From Bacteroidota bacterium (lineage in GTDB: Bacteria; Bacteroidota; Rhodothermia; Rhodothermales; Rubricoccaceae): a DNA stretch of 10,548 bases. The position numbers and the translations under genes are program-made. Position 1 is the stretch's first letter. Each line of letters starts with the position of its first letter. The stretch is taken from positions 1 through 10,548 of the forward strand of contig JADFLK010000034.1 of the NCBI GenBank assembly GCA_022564455.1. Direction: 5' to 3'. Positions 1 to 6,865 of this stretch are shown here, one piece after another. Below the pieces are notes generated by a model. That model was given only the letters and a program-made list of their open reading frames with translations, was not told the DNA's origin and did not search any database.

Positions 1-456
1 CGCCGCGAGGCCGTCGGCTTTGAGCACCACAGGCAGTGGCTGCTCGGCTACGTACGCGTGCGCCTCTTTCACCTCATCCAACCCGAACGTTCGGCTAGCC
101 GCGGTCGGCACGCCGTGGCGCTCCATGAAAGCCTTGGCGAACGCCTTGCTGCCTTCGAGCCGTGCGGCGGCGGCACCCGGCCCAACGACCGCAATGCCGA
201 GTTCGTCTAACCGATCAGCCAGCCCCTCCACGAGCGGAACCTCCGGGCCGACCACCACCAAATCCACGGCGCGGTCTTTGGCCAACCGGAGCAAGCCATC
301 GATGTCGTCTGCTGCGACGGGGACGTCCTCGGCGAGGGTAGCCGTCCCGGCGTTGCCGGACGCGCAGAGCAGCTCCGGGTTGCTGGAACTCCGGGCGAGG
401 GCGTGCAACAACGCATGCTCGCGTCCTCCGCTTCCGACGACGAGGATTCTAGGCAT
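1..456 (-). CDS. purD: Phosphoribosylamine--glycine ligase (GAR synthetase), N-terminal part
   Basis: This is the ATP-dependent ligase that joins glycine to 5-phosphoribosylamine in the second step of de novo purine synthesis, in the cytoplasm. The 152 codons visible begin MPRILVVGSGGREHALLHAL, the PurD N-terminal signature (GSGGREHA), followed by SGNAGTA near residue 33, VVGPEVPLVEG near 68-78 and LEGSKAFAKAFM near 100-111. They end in PVVLKADGLAA at the start of the ATP-grasp domain. The ATG is at 456-454 on the complement, and the family normally starts at this point. The remaining two thirds lie beyond the left edge. The gene is transcribed away from the polysaccharide genes, so 457-640 is a shared divergent upstream region. 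The identification is firm. No defect is visible in the part present. Confidence 0.96.
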   Translation of the reverse strand, partial: MPRILVVGSGGREHALLHALARSSSNPELLCASGNAGTATLAEDVPVAADDIDGLLRLAKDRAVDLVVVGPEVPLVEGLADRLDELGIAVVGPGAAAARLEGSKAFAKAFMERHGVPTAASRTFGLDEVKEAHAYVAEQPLPVVLKADGLAA

Positions 457-640
457 TCAGAAGATGCTGAGATAAAGGAAAAATCGATTCTTGAAAGATA
501 GCCGAGCCCGCGCGGCCCACCCGTGGATTTCAGCTCCAGGTGCACGCATCCCACTACCGACCATCCTCGCTGATTCAACCTTTCTCCCGGTATTTGGCCG
601 AATCGGGCGCGTACCTTTCCGCGTTTTACGTCACGATTCC
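457..640. promoter_or_regulatory. Divergent intergenic region between purD and the TM-protein gene
   Basis: This 184-bp stretch lies between two divergent genes and must hold both promoters if both are transcribed from here. The plus-strand frame is open back to a TTG at 491, but the added 50 codons do not look like the membrane-protein family, so I treat the stretch as non-coding. A Bacteroidota -7 box (TAnnTTTG) is only poorly matched by TATTTG at 591-596. I cannot place a promoter with confidence. Confidence 0.35.
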
Positions 641-1627
641 GTGCCTCGTCGCCTTTTCGCCCTCAAGCTCGTCCTCACGTGCGTTGCGCTCGCCGCGCTC
701 GTGTACGTGGTGGAGTGGACCTCCATGATGGACGCGGCCCGCGAGGCCCGGCCGCTGTGGGCGCTGGCAGCGTTGGCGCTCGTACCCCTCAACGTTAGTC
801 TGGAGGCGTTCCGATGGCATCGCCTCGTGCGCAAGCTGGCCCCCGATGTCAAATTCAAAACTTCAATGGCGGCCGTCCTGAGCGGCTACCCGCTGGGCCT
901 CCTCACACCCGGCAGGATCGGCGACTATGTGGGCCGAGCGTTGTACCTCCGCGACATCTCGCCCGGCGCGTCGGCCACGCTAACCTTCGCTGAGCGCATA
1001 GCCACGCTGGCATGCTGCCTCGTGTTCGGGCTGGTTGCGCTGCCGTATTTCCTCCTCACCCACACCGATGTGGACTCGGTGGCGTGGATGACCGTGCTCG
1101 TTCTCGGGATCCTGTTCACCGGCTTCCTGCTAGTGCTCCTGCTGCACCCGAAGCTGGCGCGCGCGTTGCTCGAAACCGTGCTCCCGTTTCGGCGCATCCG
1201 ACACGTCTTCGCCGTCCTCAACCGCTTCAGCGTGCGGGATGCCACGGAGTTGTTCGGCCTTTCGGCGGTCCGCTATCTCATCTTCTCTACGCAGTTCGTT
1301 TTGATGGTCCACGCATTTCAGGGGGATGTAAGTTGGCTGACAGCGTATACCGGCGTGGTGCTGGTTTTCTTCGCGAAGAGCGCCATCCCGTCGATTACGC
1401 TTGGCGATCTGGGTATCCGCGAGAGCGCCGCCGTGTTCTTCCTGGGCGCCTTCGGCGTGGCGGAGGCCGCCGCCTTCAACGCCTCGCTGGGCATCTTTGC
1501 AGCGAATATCCTGCTGCCGGCGTTTGTGGGGCTCCCGCTGCTTCCCCGGCTGCGCCTCCGTTCGGCAGCCAAGCGAAACCCAGCAAGAACCGAATCCGAA
1601 GTAACGCAGCCGGTTGTGCTTTCATGA
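641..1627 (+). CDS. Lysylphosphatidylglycerol synthase TM-region family membrane protein
   Basis: This is an integral inner-membrane protein of the family that contains the transmembrane domain of MprF (UPF0104-like), here without the catalytic lysyl-transfer domain. Stand-alone members often sit beside glycosyltransferases, where a flippase or lipid-carrier role is suspected but not shown. In the 328 residues counted from the GTG at 641, hydrophobic segments fall near residues 7-24, 38-54, 120-140, 149-169, 210-225, 235-248, 263-280 and 284-303. Two family-type loop motifs are visible: TPGRIGDYVGRA (89-100) and SITLGDLGIRES (251-262). The frame is open upstream to a TTG at 491, but those 50 residues are polar and unlike the family, so I prefer GTG 641. 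There is no clear ribosome binding site for either. The stop (TGA 1625-1627) overlaps the ATG of the next gene, so translation is probably coupled. Confidence 0.85.
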   Translation: MPRRLFALKLVLTCVALAALVYVVEWTSMMDAAREARPLWALAALALVPLNVSLEAFRWHRLVRKLAPDVKFKTSMAAVLSGYPLGLLTPGRIGDYVGRALYLRDISPGASATLTFAERIATLACCLVFGLVALPYFLLTHTDVDSVAWMTVLVLGILFTGFLLVLLLHPKLARALLETVLPFRRIRHVFAVLNRFSVRDATELFGLSAVRYLIFSTQFVLMVHAFQGDVSWLTAYTGVVLVFFAKSAIPSITLGDLGIRESAAVFFLGAFGVAEAAAFNASLGIFAANILLPAFVGLPLLPRLRLRSAAKRNPARTESEVTQPVVLS

Positions 1628-2805
1628 TGGTTTTCGGGATTGCCCTTGTGGTACTGGGAACCGGGTACGCCATGCTCATCGGTGCCTTTGCGCGGGGGTT
1701 TCGGAAGGTCACGCACCGGCCACTATTGGCAGAAACCAACGGCGTTCCGTTCGTTACGGTGATCGTGCCTGCCCGCGACGAGTCCTGCTGCATCGAGGCG
1801 TGCCTCGAGTCGATCCTGGCCAACGACTACCCTGCCGGCCGGTTTGAGGTGATGGTGGTGGACGATCTTTCAGAGGACGATACGCCCGATGTCGTTCGCC
1901 GCATGATTGCGCAGTTGGGGGATGAGCAGGATGGCAAGCTCCAGCTGCTCCAGATGCCAGAGAACCTCGAGCGCACGCGGGCGCATAAAAAGCGGGCCAT
2001 CGAGAAGGGGATCTCCGTCGCACGCGGCGACATCATCATGACCACCGACGCCGATTGCCTGGTACCCGCCACCTGGATACGCACGTCCGTAGCCATGTTC
2101 GACGACATCAACGACGACCCGATGGTGGACGCCGTTACTGCTTTTGTGTCGAGCCCGGTGCTCTACAACACCGGCCACGACCCGCTGATGCACATGCAGG
2201 CGCTCGAATTCCTCGGCCTCGTGGCCGTCGGCGCGGGGGCCATCGGCGCAGGCCGGCCTACGATCTGCAACGGCGCCAACGTGGCCTACCGGAAAGACGT
2301 GTTCGATTGGCTGGGCGGCTTCAGCGGCATCGACCATCTCACTAGCGGCGACGACGAACTACTGATGCAGAAGATCAACGACACCACACACCACCGCGTG
2401 CGATTCTGCGCCTCGCACGCGGCTACCGTAGTCACCGAGCCCATTCACTCGTTCTGGGAGTTTTTCCAGCAACGCAAACGGTGGGCATCGAAGGGCGCAC
2501 ACTACCCCAACAAACGGCTGATCGCCATGCTCGTGGCGATCTATCTCTTCTACCTCGGGCTGCTCGTGGGTGCGTTTGCGCTGCCGTTCGTGGCCGGGCT
2601 GTGGCTCCCAATGCTCGTCGCGTTCGGGTTGAAGATCGTGCCCGAGGCTGCGCTGCTCTGGCCCGCATGCCGTCACTTTGGGCGGCGCTGGCTGTTCGCG
2701 TACTTCCTTCCCGAGCAGCTTTTGCACGTCCCCTACATCGTGGTGCTGGGCGCGGCCGGCGTGTTTGGCAAATACGAGTGGAAAGGAAGGCAGGTGGTCC
2801 GGTAG
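1624..2805 (+). CDS. Family 2 glycosyltransferase, membrane-anchored (first copy)
   Basis: This is a processive-type GT2 enzyme that should transfer a sugar from a nucleotide sugar to a lipid or growing polysaccharide at the cytoplasmic membrane face. It has 393 residues. An N-terminal membrane anchor (about 3-24) precedes a GT-A fold starting VTVIVPARDES (44-54). VVDDLS (78-83) and TDAD (141-144, the DxD-type metal site) follow, then SGDDE (241-245) in the position of the catalytic acid and QRKRW (283-287), the Q-x-x-R-W motif. Three C-terminal hydrophobic segments lie near 300-322, 325-345 and 358-380. The protein ends GKYEWKGRQVVR, a tail seen in Bacteroidota GT2 proteins. ATG 1624 overlaps the upstream stop as ATGA; ATG 1627 is an alternative. 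The frame is open far upstream (to 1012), but that part is a shadow of the preceding gene. The last 48 bases recur in diverged form at 6883-6930. The substrate cannot be told. Confidence 0.93.
   Translation: MMVFGIALVVLGTGYAMLIGAFARGFRKVTHRPLLAETNGVPFVTVIVPARDESCCIEACLESILANDYPAGRFEVMVVDDLSEDDTPDVVRRMIAQLGDEQDGKLQLLQMPENLERTRAHKKRAIEKGISVARGDIIMTTDADCLVPATWIRTSVAMFDDINDDPMVDAVTAFVSSPVLYNTGHDPLMHMQALEFLGLVAVGAGAIGAGRPTICNGANVAYRKDVFDWLGGFSGIDHLTSGDDELLMQKINDTTHHRVRFCASHAATVVTEPIHSFWEFFQQRKRWASKGAHYPNKRLIAMLVAIYLFYLGLLVGAFALPFVAGLWLPMLVAFGLKIVPEAALLWPACRHFGRRWLFAYFLPEQLLHVPYIVVLGAAGVFGKYEWKGRQVVR
2758..2805 (+). repeat. Direct repeat copy A: 3' end of the first GT2 gene
   Basis: These 48 bases encode G-V-F-G-K-Y-E-W-K-G-R-Q-V-V-R and the TAG stop. 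They align without gaps to 6883-6930 with 6 mismatches (about 87% identity). The longest exact block is the 20 bases 2767-2786, from the third base of the second Gly codon through the Trp and Lys codons. Similarity stops abruptly upstream of 2758 and fades right after the stop codon. The two copies bracket the 4.1-kb secreted-protein island. Confidence 0.85.
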
Positions 2806-3203
2806 AATCTCGGGGAGTTGGTCGGGTTTGGGGTTCCCCGCGAAGACAGGGCAGGCTGTGACGAGGCGGTGTGCAGCCGACCCTGCGGCGAGAGAACGGT
2901 TTTGAGAAGCTCGGCGGGCAGATGATTTCAGGGCAAAAATAAGTACCCTGAAGAACTGAAAGCGCCAGGTAATCCTAAATAGCACCGGTTGATAAAGAGA
3001 CTCTAACCGGTCAATAATGTGCGTTAAACGGGTTCGACCGCAGAAAGCACAGATTCCGGCTTATGCTCAAAAGCTGAGTGAATTATGGTGCTAAAAATAC
3101 AACATCGTCTTATCACTTGCTTCATTGAGCGTGTTGTAGGTTTATTGTCACAAACGGATTGAACCTCTTCCCAGACCGCCATGGCCTCGTCAATGCATTC
3201 TGA
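2806..3203. other. Non-coding left part of the island, with several inverted repeats
   Basis: I see no convincing gene here on either strand. Reading frames are short, and the longer minus-strand one entering from 2359 is a shadow of the GT2 gene. Three structures stand out. One is a possible hairpin right after the GT2 stop (CGGGGAG at 2811-2817 with TTCCCCG at 2834-2840, loop 16), which lacks a T-run but could act as a terminator. The second is ACCGGTT (2984-2990) with AACCGGT (3005-3011). The third is an outer pair, TAGCACC (2980-2986) with GGTGCTA (3087-3093). The sequence becomes clearly more AT-rich from about 2925 onward than the polysaccharide genes on either side. A promoter for the secreted genes should lie in 3000-3180, but I cannot pick one. 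Confidence 0.5.
2980..3093 (+). other. Nested inverted repeats, possible structured RNA
   Basis: An outer 7-bp inverted repeat (TAGCACC 2980-2986, GGTGCTA 3087-3093) encloses about 100 bases. Inside are ACCGGTT/AACCGGT (2984-2990, 3005-3011) with AGAG-A-CTCT between them, a small hairpin CGG-GTTCGA-CCG near 3029-3040, and CTCA-AAAGC-TGAG near 3066-3078. The outer and first inner stems share ACC, so they could be alternative pairings. No known RNA family is recognised. Chance inverted repeats of 7 bp are common, so this is only a candidate for a leader or small RNA. Confidence 0.25.
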
Positions 3204-3210
3204 TATCGAC

Positions 3211-3234
3211 GTACAGAGTACAGAGTACAGAGTA
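3211..3234 (+). repeat. Heptamer tandem repeat GTACAGA, 3.4 copies
   Basis: Three perfect head-to-tail copies of GTACAGA (3211-3231) are followed by a partial copy GTA. The unit length is not a multiple of three, and the unit carries no stop codon in any plus-strand frame. Gain or loss of one unit therefore shifts the frame across the repeat without ending translation. It sits between an ATG at 3181 and the hydrophobic signal-peptide segment of the metallopeptidase gene. That placement is typical of contingency loci that switch by slipped-strand mispairing. Confidence 0.85.
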
Positions 3235-3278
3235 GGCGCAGCCGGTTAGGTGGACTAATCAGCACAGGCGCACTAGTA

Positions 3279-5251
3279 GTGGTCCTTTTTCTTGCGTCGC
3301 TTCCCGTATCCGCGCAGGTGGTGATACGCGAGAGCGTAGACCTCGGTGAATCTTCGGCAACGGTGGAAGCGCCGGAATCATTCGGCGGCGGCTTCACGGT
3401 GAGCTTCGTCGCGCAACGCGACGGCTTTCTGAGCGTGTTCTACGGATCGATGCAACGAGCGGGTAGCCCGTATCCTGCCGGCCAGCCCACCCTGGAAGTG
3501 TACAGAGATGGCGTTCTGGCAGGGACGGACGATGTTCTAAGCCACACGTGGCCGGCGCCCAACATCGTCCAGCGCAATTGCGGCGGCCTGTACGACGAAT
3601 ACAATTACAACACCACGGAGACGATCCCGGCGAGGGTGATGCTCTACCATCCGGCGATCAGTGGGCCGTTGCTATTGGCGGGTTTGCGCCCGGGTGCCCT
3701 TTTCCCCTGGAACTCTTTCAGTTCTTGGCTGAGGTCGTGGAGTGTACCGGTCTCGGCGGCCCTTCATGTACGGTTCCGAACGTCGCTTTTATTCGTCGAT
3801 CAGATAACTCTACGATCACTGGACCGGATGCGAGCTTGAGGGTTTCCACCCACATCACAAATCAGGATCTGCCTGCCGGCTCGGCTTATCGCGACACGGG
3901 ACCTGATCCAGACACGTACAGACTAGAGGCGCGTGGGATAGCGACGGGCGAGACTGTAACCTTTGAGGTGCAAACGACGGAAGCAGGAGGCGGACCATCA
4001 AGTACGTACACGTATGGCGCCGTTGAGGGCACCGACGGTACAGATGTTGTTTATCGATCAGACCAGTATTTTCGATTGGTCTCGAATGGCATACCAACAG
4101 TTGGCGAGGATACGAGCGCGGACTATGATGACGAGTATATGGACGCAGGCGCGGTCGAGGATCCGACACTTCTCGTGAAGCTTGGTGCGGACGTTCGCGG
4201 CGCCGTTTCGGATCCTTCTGGCGAAATCGCGTCCGTGACGTTGCCGGTTGGCGTTCCTGGAATGCCGCCCAACCTACCAACAGACGACACGATTCTTACG
4301 GGTACGTTGGTTTATAACAAAGTACGAGATAACATCAATACACCTGCCCTAAGAGCCTCGCTTGCCACAGCGCGAGCATCCGAAGACTGGGCGCAGGCAA
4401 GGATTCAATTTGAAACCTCCGGAACTGTTCCCAAATTAAGACCTGTTGAAAACCTCCTTCTGGTAGATGGAACGGCAACCAGTGCCGGTCTGATAAAGAT
4501 CAGAGGTAAGGCGAGGATAAATGGCTCTGTTATCAGGTTCGCCTCAATCACAAATGTAACCTCGGGTGACACGGAAGAGATAATCGCTGACAATATTGCA
4601 GCCGATATTATTGCACTTGGGATGGACTGGAGTGCTTCGGCTCACAAGCATAGCATTCAATTTCCTCCTGCCGTGCATCTTGTTCTTGTTGACGCTATTG
4701 CTACCGCCGGACCTGATAGGGTCGACTTTACAAGGATTCTAAATACTGTGGCAGATGTAGATGTCAGGCGTCTTGATTTAGAGTTTAATCCCCTGGATTT
4801 CACAGAAACGGTGGGTGGGGACATTCATGAGGAGCATGCACTTGCCCTCAACTACGCAGACGACGATCTGACAACCATTGATGTCTTTGCGTTGCCCTTC
4901 GAAACATTGGGTATGGGGGTGAGAGGCACTGGGTTTGGCTATTTGTGGAGAATGTTTGTCGAGGGGATTGAGAACACCATTTTTATTGACGAACGCGCCG
5001 TTGACACCGACGACGCCGAGATGCCGTTTTCATTCGGGCATGAGATAGGACATGTTCTCACCAACGGCGATTTTCCGGCTGCCGATTCTACGGGCCATTC
5101 GGCTGATTCATGGAACCTCATGAAATCTGGCACAGATGCAGTCGATACTTGGGGCGCCTCAAAGCGGCTCAACGCTGATCAAATAATGGATGCCCGATTG
5201 GATAGCGGGCCGGGCATTCCGAACAACCCGGAGATTTTATCCGACAACTGA
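3279..5251 (+). pseudogene. Secreted putative metallopeptidase gene, interrupted by a -1 frameshift
   Basis: Two plus-strand frames together describe one secreted protein of about 657 residues. The 5' frame (GTG 3279 to stop 3839) encodes the end of a signal peptide (VLFLASLPVSAQ) and about 115 residues of mature protein. It stays sensible up to YHPAISG at 3663-3665, then turns into nonsense. The -1 frame continues as AVAIGGFAPGCPFPLELF from 3665 and runs to 5251. The break lies at the run GGG (3663-3665). One added G would give Ser-Gly-Ala-Val-Ala-Ile and restore a single reading frame. GTG 3279 is a poor start because it cuts the signal peptide in half: the same frame upstream encodes SRLGGLISTGALVV with no ATG, GTG or TTG before the stop at 3201. 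The natural start may be ATG 3181, which is currently out of frame across the heptamer repeat. The gene could be broken, switched off, or affected by a sequencing error. Confidence 0.7.
3548..5251 (+). CDS. 3' frame of the secreted metallopeptidase, with zinc-site motif
   Basis: Meaningful protein begins at 3665; codons 3548-3664 are a shadow of the other frame. The first half, with segments such as YRLEARGIATGETVTFEVQ and DPTLLVKLGADVRGAV, reads as beta-rich extracellular modules. The second half holds FSFGHEIGHVLTNG with HExxH at 5039-5053, a further His at 5096-5098 (14 residues after the motif) and NLMKSG with Met at 5120-5122, resembling a Met-turn. This makes a secreted zinc-dependent peptidase likely. 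The order matches metzincins, but the HExxH-x14-H spacing is longer than the classical HExxHxxGxxH. From memory, related modules (a 'YRS...RLV...LLVKLG' region followed by an HExxH domain) occur in large secreted proteins of other bacteria; I cannot verify this here. There is no T9SS sorting domain at the end. Base composition is lower in GC than the flanking genes. The next gene starts 27 bases downstream. Confidence 0.7.
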   Translation: MAGAQHRPAQLRRPVRRIQLQHHGDDPGEGDALPSGDQWAVAIGGFAPGCPFPLELFQFLAEVVECTGLGGPSCTVPNVAFIRRSDNSTITGPDASLRVSTHITNQDLPAGSAYRDTGPDPDTYRLEARGIATGETVTFEVQTTEAGGGPSSTYTYGAVEGTDGTDVVYRSDQYFRLVSNGIPTVGEDTSADYDDEYMDAGAVEDPTLLVKLGADVRGAVSDPSGEIASVTLPVGVPGMPPNLPTDDTILTGTLVYNKVRDNINTPALRASLATARASEDWAQARIQFETSGTVPKLRPVENLLLVDGTATSAGLIKIRGKARINGSVIRFASITNVTSGDTEEIIADNIAADIIALGMDWSASAHKHSIQFPPAVHLVLVDAIATAGPDRVDFTRILNTVADVDVRRLDLEFNPLDFTETVGGDIHEEHALALNYADDDLTTIDVFALPFETLGMGVRGTGFGYLWRMFVEGIENTIFIDERAVDTDDAEMPFSFGHEIGHVLTNGDFPAADSTGHSADSWNLMKSGTDAVDTWGASKRLNADQIMDARLDSGPGIPNNPEILSDN

Positions 5252-5278
5252 CTCATCAATCACGACCTCAGCCCCCCA

Positions 5279-6130
5279 ATGACACGCTTCATACTCATAC
5301 TATTTGCCGCTCTCGTCTGTTATGCGCCTTCAGCGCAAGAGGTGCCGCTGGATACGCTTGTCTCTGTAGAGGAGGGGATTAGGCGCAGCGTACTTACCCG
5401 GGACCGCCCTCGCAGCCATGCCGTACCTATGATTCTTCGTGCGGGCGCGTCGCGAAATCCCGCCCACATACCCCTTTTGAAAGAGGTTATCGACTCATGG
5501 GCCGCAGGCGGAAGCAACGACCATTATGGCTACCGTTCAAGCGGCGTACACACCGGGGCGGCTTTGTACAGCCTGTGGCTCATCGGGGGGAGTGAAGAGT
5601 ACTTTCGTGAGAACCTGTATAACTGGAGAAAAGATTACGAACTAGCGAACTATTCCGCTCGGGTTCTTCTTTTGGACGCGACCCCGGAATTAGTGGAGGA
5701 GCTCCGCGCCCTGTGCGAGGTGTCAAACAACCCCAACGGAAGTAACGACCTCTGGGGGGCCTTGAGTAGCGCACAAGATGTACTTGATGCCAACCAGGCC
5801 TATGAATCGCTACCGTCTGACGCCGCACGGGCGAGTTATGTGATCAACTATCTCGGCGGTACGTGGGCACCGTGGTGGGGCGAGCGGCGCATGAACCCAT
5901 CCGGGTCGGGCTGGACAGAGATCAGCTACAAGTTCCATAGGCCCGTTCTTGTTTGGAGGTGGTTTCGTACGCTGCTTCGTGAACAACCGGCACTGATCGA
6001 TATGGCTATCGAAAATGTATCGTGCTGCATTCGTGATTGGGAGCAGGGTGTTGATCGCGCACCCACGCCGGAAGAGAAACCACCACTGCAGGATTGGCTG
6101 AGACACATGGCTGCCATTCCAACTCGGTAG
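5279..6130 (+). CDS. Secreted protein of unknown function, helical
   Basis: I do not recognise this 283-residue protein. It begins with a clear signal peptide (MTRFILILFAALVCYAPSAQ, cleavage expected after residue 20), so it should be exported. The mature part is rich in amphipathic helices with phrases such as AVPMILRAGASRNPAHIPLL, TGAALYSLWLIGG and ARVLLLDATPELVEEL. That pattern is compatible with ARM/HEAT-like helical repeats, though no repeat is clean enough to be sure. A Trp-rich stretch (GGTWAPWWGERR, HRPVLVWRWFRTLL) follows near residues 193-226. No catalytic motif or T9SS domain is visible. It lies 27 bases after the metallopeptidase and is probably co-transcribed with it; a partner or inhibitor role is only a guess. 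A C6 run (5273-5278) immediately precedes the ATG and a G6 run lies inside (5754-5760 area). There is no Shine-Dalgarno sequence. Confidence 0.75.
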   Translation: MTRFILILFAALVCYAPSAQEVPLDTLVSVEEGIRRSVLTRDRPRSHAVPMILRAGASRNPAHIPLLKEVIDSWAAGGSNDHYGYRSSGVHTGAALYSLWLIGGSEEYFRENLYNWRKDYELANYSARVLLLDATPELVEELRALCEVSNNPNGSNDLWGALSSAQDVLDANQAYESLPSDAARASYVINYLGGTWAPWWGERRMNPSGSGWTEISYKFHRPVLVWRWFRTLLREQPALIDMAIENVSCCIRDWEQGVDRAPTPEEKPPLQDWLRHMAAIPTR

Positions 6131-6173
6131 CAATGCAGAAAACAACCCTGACAACAATTATTCTACCGACACC

Positions 6174-6835
6174 ATGCGAAGCTTAACCCTAATTCTTTTC
6201 TGCTTCCTTTGCACCCCAGGCGGCAGTGCCCAAAATATAAATAGTCCGTTGCCCCGGTGCCCTATGGCATTCCTTTTGACTCGAATGGCAACGTAATCGA
6301 GTTGTCGTTCGTCAATGCGGATGCAATCGAAGGAGGCCAGGTGCATCTCGAAGTACTCGCTGCTCCCGAGTGGATTGACATCCGTTCCCAAGGGCAACGC
6401 GATGTGCGATTGGCGGACAACCGGACGGAACAGATCATATTCGACGTTCCTGCCGATGCGCCGATTGGCGAAACCGGCGCCATCACGATCAAGATCACGG
6501 CTGTCAACGGGCTTACGTGGTACAAGGAGATTGAGATCGAGGTCGAGCCGCCGCAGTCCTTTGCGTTGAGAAACGGCTACCCGAATCCGTTTAATCCTGC
6601 CGCAACGATCCCGTTTGTCGTTCCGGAGACCGCCCGGGTCCGTGTGGTGGCGTACGACATTCTGGGGCGCATGGTATCCGTCATCACGGACGAGGTGTTC
6701 GAGCCCGGCCTGCACAGCGCCCGCTTCGACGGGTCCCATTTGGCGAGCGGGATGTATCTGATTCGCGCCACGATGGAATCGGAGGCCAACGGGACGGTTA
6801 GTGCGTCGGTTCGGCGTTTGACGCTGCTGAAGTAG
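6174..6835 (+). pseudogene. Short T9SS-sorted secreted protein gene, frameshifted after the signal peptide
   Basis: ATG 6174 starts a typical signal peptide (MRSLTLILFCFLCTPGGSAQ) followed by NINS. This frame ends at a TAA shortly after the ATG-like codons at 6265-6290. The rest of the protein is in the -1 frame, which is closed by a TAG at 6242-6244, so the break must lie at 6245-6257. A lost base, for example in CCCC at 6252-6255, explains it. The repaired product would run SAQNINS, then VAPVPYGIPFDSNGN, and end at 6835, about 220 residues. The ATG lies 43 bases after the previous stop, in the same direction. The break may be real decay, a sequencing error or, less likely, programmed shifting; it is the second -1 break in this island. 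Confidence 0.7.
6257..6835 (+). CDS. C-terminal module with T9SS type A sorting domain
   Basis: This 192-residue frame has two parts. Residues about 1-95 (VPYGIPFDSNGNVIELSF to WYKEIEIEVEPP) form a beta-sandwich-like module of the kind that precedes the sorting signal in secreted Rhodothermales proteins. Residues about 97-192 (FALRNGYPNPFNP, then ATIPFVVPE, VVAYDILGRMV, FDGSHLASGMYLIRA, RRLTLLK) are a textbook type A C-terminal domain. The T9SS recognises this domain at the outer membrane before it is removed or anchored. YPNPFNP lies at 6578-6598. Nothing catalytic is present, so this is either a very small surface protein or the remnant of a larger one whose middle was lost. GTG 6257 is only the nominal start; the true start is probably ATG 6174 in the other frame. 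Confidence 0.8.
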   Translation: MPYGIPFDSNGNVIELSFVNADAIEGGQVHLEVLAAPEWIDIRSQGQRDVRLADNRTEQIIFDVPADAPIGETGAITIKITAVNGLTWYKEIEIEVEPPQSFALRNGYPNPFNPAATIPFVVPETARVRVVAYDILGRMVSVITDEVFEPGLHSARFDGSHLASGMYLIRATMESEANGTVSASVRRLTLLK

Positions 6836-6865
6836 ACGGCAGAGTAAACTTGAGGTTTGCCGGAT

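Noticed and set aside
20..475. Open plus-strand frame of 151 codons at the left edge
   Set aside because: It is antisense to purD, whose protein is unmistakable, and its Ser/Ala/Thr-rich translation is low in information.
491..640. TTG start at 491 for the TM-protein gene
   Set aside because: The extra 50 residues are polar and unlike the family, and the TTG lacks a ribosome binding site. GTG 641 gives a typical N-terminus, though I cannot exclude the longer form.
1012..1623. Long upstream extension of the first GT2 frame (about 200 extra codons)
   Set aside because: It overlaps the TM-protein gene in another frame and is rich in Arg/Pro/Ala. GT2 similarity starts only after ATG 1624.
2359..2985. 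Minus-strand open frame of 208 codons reaching into the island's left end
   Set aside because: Most of it is antisense to the GT2 gene, and the part beyond 2805 resembles no protein.
3022..3045. GGTTCGA, like a tRNA T-loop
   Set aside because: The flanking bases do not form a 5-bp T-stem, and no acceptor or anticodon arm can be built around it.
3003..3251. Integron attC-like core sites (GTTAAAC at 3024, GTTAGGT at 3245)
   Set aside because: No matching RYYYAAC partner occurs at a suitable distance, and there is no integrase.
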